DNA of 64,000 nucleotides. Source: Palsa-504 sp963769715. Lineage in GTDB: Bacteria > Actinomycetota > Actinomycetes > Streptosporangiales > Streptosporangiaceae. The stretch covers positions 1 to 64,000 of the forward strand of contig CAVYNE010000031.1 of the NCBI GenBank assembly GCA_963769715.1. The letters are read 5' to 3'. Of this stretch, positions 58,774 to 64,000 are shown piece by piece (positions within the stretch are counted from its first letter, which is position 1; the number at the start of each line of letters is the position of its first letter). The notes below the pieces were generated by a model. It did no database searches. It was given only the letters and a program-made list of their open reading frames with translations, and was not told the DNA's origin. A program made the position numbers and the translations under genes.

Positions 58774-58867
58774 GCGCAAGTCGCACTGCGCAAGTCGCAC
58801 TGCGCAAATCGCACTGTCAAGTCGCACTGTCAAATTGCACTGTCAAATTGCACTGTCAAATCGCACT
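58774..58867. repeat. Array of seven 13-14 bp direct repeats upstream of aceB
   Basis: Three 14-bp units (GCGCAAGTCGCACT twice, GCGCAAATCGCACT) are followed by four 13-bp units (GTCAAGTCGCACT, GTCAAATTGCACT twice, GTCAAATCGCACT). The common core is CAA-R-T-Y-GCACT. The array fills 94 bp with no spacers and ends about 105 bp before the malate synthase start, so regulatory iterons or a microsatellite-like expansion are both possible. Confidence 0.95.
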
Positions 58868-58971
58868 GCAATGCCGGGCGCGGACGAGATGATGGCCCGG
58901 CCCTGGGTGCCCCTGCCCTGGCCGCGCCGTGCCGCCTAGGATGTAGGGCAGACTTGAGGAGGAGCATAGAA

Positions 58972-60576
58972 ATGCCGGGAACCGAACGCGTGGAGATCAC
59001 TGGTCCATACGGTGATCGCTACGACGAGATCCTTACGCCGCAGGCCATCGACCTCATCGCCGCTCTCCACGCCGAACTCGGCCCGCGCCGGTCTGAGTTG
59101 CTGGCCGCGCGCCGCCGCCGCCAGGCCGAACTCTCCGGCGGCGCGATGCTCGACTTCCTGCCCGAGACGGCGGATACCCGCGAGGACCCCCGCTGGCGGG
59201 TCGCGCCGCCCGCGCCCGGGCTGGTCGACCGCCGGGTGGAGATCACCGGCCCGACCGAGGCGAAAATGACGATCAACGCCCTCAATTCGGGCGCGAACGT
59301 CTGGCTGGCCGACTTCGAGGACGCCAATACCCCGCTGTGGGACAACATGATCACCGGCCAGCTCAACCTCAAGGACGCCCTGGACCGGACGATCGATTTC
59401 ACCAGCGCGGAGGGGAAGGAATACGCGCTGCGGCCCGACGACGAGCTGGCTACGATCGTGGTCCGCCCGCGCGGCTGGCACCTGGACGAAAAGCACATCC
59501 TCATCGACGGAGTGCGGGCCTCGGGCAGCCTGGTCGACTTCGGGCTTTATATGGCCACCAGCGCGCAGGCCCAGCTGGATAAGGGCAAGGGGCCCTACTT
59601 CTACCTGGCCAAGAACGAGAGCCACCTCGAGGCGCGGCTGTGGAACGACGCGTTCAACCTGGCCCAGGATGCCCTCGGCATCCCGCGCGGCACGATCCGG
59701 GCCACGGTGCTGATCGAGACGATCCCGGCCGCGTTCGAGATGGAGGAGATCCTCTACGAGCTGCGGGAGCACTCGGCCGGGCTGAACGCGGGCCGCTGGG
59801 ACTACCTGTTCAGCGTGATCAAGAAGTTCCGCACCCGGGGCCGCGAGTTCGTGCTGCCCGAGCGGAACTCGGTCACGATGACCGCCCCGTTCATGCGCGC
59901 GTACACCGAACTGCTGGTCAAGACCTGCCACCGGCGCGGGGCGCACGCGATCGGCGGCATGGCCGCGTTCATCCCGAGCCGGCGCGACCCCGAGGTCAAC
60001 GCCAAGGCCATGGCCAAGGTGCGGGAGGACAAGACGCGCGAGTCGCAGGACGGGTTCGACGGCTCCTGGGTCGCCCACCCGGACCTGGTCGCGCTGTGCC
60101 GGGAGGTCTTCGACGGCGTCCTCGGCGAGAACCCGAACCAGATCGCCAAGACCCGCGAGGAGGTCAGCGTCAGCGCTGAGGACCTGCTCGCGGTCAGCAA
60201 GACGCCCGGCGTGATCACCGAGGCCGGGCTGCGCAACAACATCAGCGTGGCGCTGCAGTACCTGGCCAACTGGCTGGGCGGCAACGGCGCGGTGGGCATC
60301 TTCAACCTGATGGAGGACGCGGCCACCGCCGAGATCTCCCGTTCCCAGACCTGGCAGTGGATCCACAACGAGATCACCCTGGACGACGGCACCCTGGTAA
60401 CCAGGGACCTGGTCGAGCGGCTGATCGACGAGGAGCTGACCAAGATCCGCGCGCTGGCCGGGGAGGATTTCGACGCGGAGCGGTACGGCCAGGCCACCGC
60501 GCTGTTCACCGAGGTCGCCCTGGCCGACACCTTCGCCGACTTCCTCACGATCCCGGCCTACGAGCGGATGCCGTAG
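58972..60576 (+). CDS. aceB: Malate synthase A
   Basis: It condenses glyoxylate with acetyl-CoA to malate. The ATG at 58972 follows GAGGAGGAGCATAGAA and gives 534 residues. Seen are MTINALNSGANVWLADFEDANTP (N-terminal barrel), IRATVLIETIPAAFEMEEILYEL, the family signature REHSAGLNAGRWDYLFSVIKKF, TMTAPFMRAYTELLVKTCHRRGAHAIGGMAAFIP and DGSWVAHPDLV. The product of the following glcDEF genes (glyoxylate) is its substrate, so the four genes form a pathway unit. Confidence 0.95.
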   Translation: MPGTERVEITGPYGDRYDEILTPQAIDLIAALHAELGPRRSELLAARRRRQAELSGGAMLDFLPETADTREDPRWRVAPPAPGLVDRRVEITGPTEAKMTINALNSGANVWLADFEDANTPLWDNMITGQLNLKDALDRTIDFTSAEGKEYALRPDDELATIVVRPRGWHLDEKHILIDGVRASGSLVDFGLYMATSAQAQLDKGKGPYFYLAKNESHLEARLWNDAFNLAQDALGIPRGTIRATVLIETIPAAFEMEEILYELREHSAGLNAGRWDYLFSVIKKFRTRGREFVLPERNSVTMTAPFMRAYTELLVKTCHRRGAHAIGGMAAFIPSRRDPEVNAKAMAKVREDKTRESQDGFDGSWVAHPDLVALCREVFDGVLGENPNQIAKTREEVSVSAEDLLAVSKTPGVITEAGLRNNISVALQYLANWLGGNGAVGIFNLMEDAATAEISRSQTWQWIHNEITLDDGTLVTRDLVERLIDEELTKIRALAGEDFDAERYGQATALFTEVALADTFADFLTIPAYERMP

Positions 60577-60643
60577 CTGGTTTCTGTTCACCGACGCGGG
60601 AAAGAGGGACAATCACCACAGGTCGGCAGCGAGGTGGTGCGAG

Positions 60644-62107
60644 ATGACGGGGACCGTTCAGGCGCTGGTCCCGCGGATGCGGGATATCTGCGGCGCGGGC
60701 AACGTCATAACGGACCGGCTTGAGCTGCGCACCTACGAGTGCGACGGGCTCACCGCGCACCGCTGTGTGCCCGCGCTGGTGGTGCTGCCCGGTTCGGCGG
60801 AGGAAACGGCCGCGATCGTGGCCGCGTGCGCGCAGGCCGGGGTGCCGTTCGTGGCCCGCGGCAGCGGCACCGGGCTGTCCGGCGGCGCGATGCCGCACCA
60901 GGACGGCGTCCTGATCGTGATGTCCCGGATGCGGAAGATCCTCGAGATCGACCCGGTGAGCAGGCGGGCCGTGGTCGAGCCCGGCGTCACCAACCTGTCG
61001 GTGAGCAAGGCCGCGGCGCCGTTCGGGCTGTTCTACGCGCCCGACCCGTCAAGCCAGGTGGTCTGTTCGGTCGGCGGCAACGTGGCCGAGAACTCCGGCG
61101 GGGCGCACTGCCTCAAACACGGATTCACCGTGCACCACGTGATGGGCCTGGAAGTCGTCACGCCGAGCGGGGAACTGACCTGGCTGGGCGACGGCACCGG
61201 GCTGACCACCGGCTACGACCTGCTCGGCGCGTTCACCGGCTCGGAGGGCACGCTCGGCATCGTGACCAAGATCGTGGTCAAGCTGCTGCCGCTGCCCGAG
61301 GTGGTGCACACGCTGCTGGCCGCGTACGCCACCACCAGCGAGGGCGGCCGTGCGGTGTCCGACATCATCGCAGCCGGCATCTTGCCCGCCGCGATCGAGA
61401 TGATGGACGCGCTGTCCATCGAGGCGGCCGAGGCGGCCGTGCATTGTAACTACCCGGACGGGGCAGGCGCGGTACTCATCGTCGAGCTGGACGGGCCGGC
61501 CGCGGAGGTCGAAGCCGAACTTCTGACCGTGCGTGCGCTGTGCGAAGCCGCGGGGGCGACGGAGATCAGGGCGGCCGACGACCCGGCCGAGCGCGCGGTC
61601 ATCTGGGCCGGGCGCAAGTCCGCGTTCGCCGCGGTCGGCCGGATCAGCCCGGCGTTCATCGTCCAGGACGGGGTGGTGCCGCGGACATCGCTGGGTGCCG
61701 TCCTGGCCAAGATCGCCTCGCTGTCCGCCGAGGCGGGCGTCCGGGTGGCCAACGTGTTCCACGCCGGCGACGGGAACCTGCACCCGCTGGTGCTCTACGA
61801 CGACGCCTCCCCCACCGAGACGATCGCGGCCGAGGAACTGTCCGGCGCGATCCTGGACGCGTGCCTGGAACACGGCGGCTCGATCACTGGCGAGCACGGC
61901 GTCGGCGTCGACAAGTCCCGGTACATGCCGAAGATGTTCGACGCCGACGACCTGGACACCATGCAACTGGTCCGGTGCGCGTTCGATCCGGCCAGCCTGT
62001 GCAACCCGGGCAAGATCTTCCCCACGCCGCGGCTATGCGGCGAGGTCCCGGGCCACCGCCGGGCGCCGCATCCCGCCGTAGCGGCAGGCCAGGCGGAGAT
62101 CTTCTAG
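60644..62107 (+). CDS. glcD: Glycolate oxidase subunit GlcD (FAD-linked)
   Basis: The 487-residue protein has the FAD-binding PCMH domain with PFVARGSGTGLSGGAMPHQDG, VCSVGGNVAENSGGAHCLKHG and FTGSEGTLGIVTKIVVKLL. The C-terminal FAD-oxidase domain has FHAGDGNLHPLVLYDD and GSITGEHGVGVDKSRYMP. It oxidises glycolate to glyoxylate. It sits 67 bp after aceB, and its stop directly abuts the glcE ATG. D-lactate dehydrogenase is the main alternative, but the glcE and glcF neighbours favour glycolate oxidase. Confidence 0.93.
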   Translation: MTGTVQALVPRMRDICGAGNVITDRLELRTYECDGLTAHRCVPALVVLPGSAEETAAIVAACAQAGVPFVARGSGTGLSGGAMPHQDGVLIVMSRMRKILEIDPVSRRAVVEPGVTNLSVSKAAAPFGLFYAPDPSSQVVCSVGGNVAENSGGAHCLKHGFTVHHVMGLEVVTPSGELTWLGDGTGLTTGYDLLGAFTGSEGTLGIVTKIVVKLLPLPEVVHTLLAAYATTSEGGRAVSDIIAAGILPAAIEMMDALSIEAAEAAVHCNYPDGAGAVLIVELDGPAAEVEAELLTVRALCEAAGATEIRAADDPAERAVIWAGRKSAFAAVGRISPAFIVQDGVVPRTSLGAVLAKIASLSAEAGVRVANVFHAGDGNLHPLVLYDDASPTETIAAEELSGAILDACLEHGGSITGEHGVGVDKSRYMPKMFDADDLDTMQLVRCAFDPASLCNPGKIFPTPRLCGEVPGHRRAPHPAVAAGQAEIF

Positions 62108-63442
62108 ATGGATACCGAACGATCGATGGTTCCTGCCGTCCGTTCCGCTCTTGCCGCCGCCTGCCCTTTGCTGTGGGATGGATCTGCTTCCAAAGCCGTG
62201 GCCGGGATTGTGCCGTCGTTCGTCGCGTCGCCCTCGAGCACGGCCGAGGCATCCGCGCTCATGCGGGCCGCGGCTTCGGCTGGGCTCGCGGTGGTGCCGC
62301 GCGGCGCCGGGACCGGGCTTTCTTGGGGCGCGCCGCCTTCTTCTTGCGACCTGGTCGTGGACCTGCGCTTGATGGACCAGGTCATCGAGCACGCGGCCGG
62401 TGACCTGGTAGCGCGGGTGCAAGCCGGCGTGACGATCGGGCAGCTGGCCGCGGTGCTCGCCTCGGCCGGCCAGCAGCTGGCGCTCGACGCGCCGCCCGAC
62501 GCGACCGTAGGCGGGGTGGTCGCCACCGGCACGGCCGGGCCGCGGCGGTTCCGCTACGGCGCCCCGCGCGACCTGCTCATCGGCCTGACCGTGGTGCGCG
62601 CCGACGGGGTGATCGCGCACTCGGGCGGCAAGGTGGTCAAGAACGTGGCCGGCTACGACCTCGGCAAGCTCTTCTCCGGGTCCCAGGGCACCCTGGGGCT
62701 GATCACCGAGGCGACCTTCCGGCTGCATCCGCGGCCGGCCGCGGTGGCGTGGGTGACCGGGGAGTTCGAGCCTGCGGACCGGGCGGGCGCGGTCGCGGCG
62801 GTGGCGTCGGCGGCGGGTTCCGCGCTGGTGTCCTCGGCCGTGGAGCTGGACTGGCCGGGCGGGTCGCAGCGGCCGCTGCGGGTCGGGGTGCTGCTCGAGG
62901 GCACGTCCTCCGGGGTCGCCGAACGGGCCAAGCAGCTCTCCAAGCTGCTGGCTTCCGCAGGCGGATCGGCGGCGGTGGCCGATGGGCCGCCGGCCTGGTG
63001 GGGCCAGCTGCCGTCGGGTGTGTCCTCGCGGGGGGGGCATGGGGGGTCGTCCCCCCTGGCCAGCACGGTGGTGCGGGTCTCGTTCTGGGTCAGCTCGCTG
63101 GGCGCCGTACTCGAGGCGCTCGCCGCGGCGGGCGCCGACGCCGGGGTGCGGTCGGCCGTGAGCGGACCAGCCGGGGCGGGCGCGCTGTACGCCTGCCTTG
63201 ATCGGAGTGCCTCGGACGACGAAGCCGCCCGGTTCGTGACCGTGCTGCGCGAGCGGATCGGCGGCGGCCCGGAGACCCTGGGTCCTCGGGGTGGCGTGCT
63301 GGTGCTGGCCGCGCCGCCGCCGGTGTTCGAGGCGGTCTCCGCGACCGGGACGATCCCGGGTGCGGCCTTGATGCGGGCGGTCAAGGATCAGTTCGATCCC
63401 GGTCACCGCATGTTCCCCGGACGGTTTGCTGGAGGCGATTGA
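62108..63442 (+). CDS. glcE: Glycolate oxidase subunit GlcE-like FAD protein
   Basis: The 444-residue protein is a second FAD-binding PCMH subunit: LAVVPRGAGTGLSWGAPPSSCDLVVD, DATVGGVVATGTAGPRRFRYGAPRDLLIGL, VKNVAGYDLGKLFSGSQGTLGLITEATFRLHP. It starts immediately after the glcD stop and ends TGATG, overlapping glcF by one base. In the C-terminal half the extra peptide SSRGGHGGSSPLAS is encoded by the GGGGGGTCGTCCCCCC palindrome. The C-terminal FAD-oxidase domain ends VKDQFDPGHRMFPGRF. Confidence 0.9.
   Translation: MDTERSMVPAVRSALAAACPLLWDGSASKAVAGIVPSFVASPSSTAEASALMRAAASAGLAVVPRGAGTGLSWGAPPSSCDLVVDLRLMDQVIEHAAGDLVARVQAGVTIGQLAAVLASAGQQLALDAPPDATVGGVVATGTAGPRRFRYGAPRDLLIGLTVVRADGVIAHSGGKVVKNVAGYDLGKLFSGSQGTLGLITEATFRLHPRPAAVAWVTGEFEPADRAGAVAAVASAAGSALVSSAVELDWPGGSQRPLRVGVLLEGTSSGVAERAKQLSKLLASAGGSAAVADGPPAWWGQLPSGVSSRGGHGGSSPLASTVVRVSFWVSSLGAVLEALAAAGADAGVRSAVSGPAGAGALYACLDRSASDDEAARFVTVLRERIGGGPETLGPRGGVLVLAAPPPVFEAVSATGTIPGAALMRAVKDQFDPGHRMFPGRFAGGD
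63041..63056. repeat. GC-pure palindrome inside glcE
   Basis: GGGGGGTCGTCCCCCC, identical to the repeat inside dgt (19363) and preceded, as there, by a long G run. Confidence 0.75.
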
Positions 63443-64000
63443 TGCAGGACGAGAACACGCTGCGCGAGGTGGCGAAGGACTGCGTGCACTGCGGGTTCTG
63501 CCTGCCGGCCTGCCCGACCTACCAGCTGTGGGCCGAGGAGATGGACTCGCCGCGGGGCCGGATCTACCTGGTGAACCAGATCCTCGACGGAGCCCCGCTG
63601 ACCGCCACGGCCGCGGAGCACTTCGACCGCTGCCTGGGCTGCATGGCCTGCGTGACCGCCTGCCCCTCGGGCGTGCAGTACGACCAGCTCATCGAGGCGG
63701 CCCGGGTGTGGACCGAGGAGGCACGATCCGCGCCGCCTGCCGTGGAAGACGGCCCGGCGGACCGGAAGCGGAGGGCACGGGATCGGGTGGCGCGGGTGGC
63801 CATCTTCTCCCTGTTCCCCTACCCCAGGCGGCTGCGGGCGCTGACCGCGCCGCTGCGGGTGGCGCAGCGGACTGGGCTTGACCGCCGGCTGGCCCGGTCC
63901 AGCCTGCCGGGGCGGATCTCCCCCGTGCTCGGCGCGGCGCTGCGGCTCGCTCCGCCCGGCGTTTCCGCGGCGGCGGTTCTCGGGTCGCGGCCGCTGCCCG
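63442..64000 (+). CDS. glcF: Glycolate oxidase iron-sulfur subunit GlcF, 3' end outside window
   Basis: The ATG overlaps the glcE stop by one base. The first 186 residues include two ferredoxin-like clusters, DCVHCGFCLPACPTYQLW and CLGCMACVTACPSGVQYD, which carry the electrons from the FAD subunits to the respiratory chain. A basic linker (ADRKRRARDRVARVAIF) follows. The cysteine-rich CCG domains expected in the C-terminal half lie beyond the window. Confidence 0.93.
   Translation, partial: MQDENTLREVAKDCVHCGFCLPACPTYQLWAEEMDSPRGRIYLVNQILDGAPLTATAAEHFDRCLGCMACVTACPSGVQYDQLIEAARVWTEEARSAPPAVEDGPADRKRRARDRVARVAIFSLFPYPRRLRALTAPLRVAQRTGLDRRLARSSLPGRISPVLGAALRLAPPGVSAAAVLGSRPLP

Noticed and set aside
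58774..58867. Repeat array as a CRISPR
   Set aside because: The units are directly adjacent with no spacers and only 13-14 bp long, and no cas genes are nearby.

Overview
The window is high-GC actinobacterial chromosome. Most of it is a conserved housekeeping block whose gene content and order are typical of actinomycetes. Reading the minus strand from about 44.5 kb down to 13.2 kb gives hrcA-dnaJ-rsmE, a HIT protein, phoH-ybeY-corC, a cytidine-deaminase-like gene, era, leuA, recO-uppS, glyS, ppdK-dgt, dnaG and rpoD. The other side carries DUF3097, DUF4870, hemW, lepA, rpsT and holA. DUF1707, DUF3097, DUF2637, EspR-like and DUF222/HNH proteins suggest a Streptosporangiales-like or related soil actinomycete. 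That placement is inference from gene content only.

Layout. 0-6.5 kb: a membrane alpha/beta-hydrolase cut by the window edge, two YbhN-like flippase paralogues and small hypotheticals. 6.5-12.5 kb: an accessory zone with an EspR-like regulator, a decayed insertion sequence interrupted by a complete IS4-type element (16-bp perfect inverted repeats, 10-bp target duplication), and a frameshifted ATPase_2/DUF234 gene. It stops near a tRNA-Asn gene. 12.5-28.7 kb: core genes, ending with leuA behind a leucine-rich leader peptide. 28.8-33.6 kb: a second accessory insertion with two paralogous double-GNAT proteins flanking a TerB protein and a wrecked HNH endonuclease gene containing a run of 22 A. 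33.6-39.3 kb: the era-to-phoH cluster, with a full LAGLIDADG intein in PhoH. 39.8-41.5 kb: a SigE-like sigma factor and a repeat-bearing membrane partner. 41.5-47.3 kb: the HrcA heat-shock operon with a CIRCE operator, then DUF3097, DUF4870 and hemW. 47.5-49.6 kb: a small envelope-protein cluster with two DUF1707 proteins. 49.6-58.4 kb: lepA/rpsT/holA, hutI, hflX and a HelD-type helicase. 58.4-64 kb: malate synthase followed by glcD-glcE-glcF, a glycolate-to-malate module preceded by a striking array of seven 13-14 bp repeats.

Many core genes (dnaG, ppdK, dgt, recO, uppS, leuA, corC, rsmE, hflX) are open only if one to a few single-base indels are corrected, several of them in homopolymers. 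I treat these as probable sequence errors, annotate each gene over its full inferred extent and say where the break lies. The mobile-element and HNH genes are more likely to be genuinely decayed.
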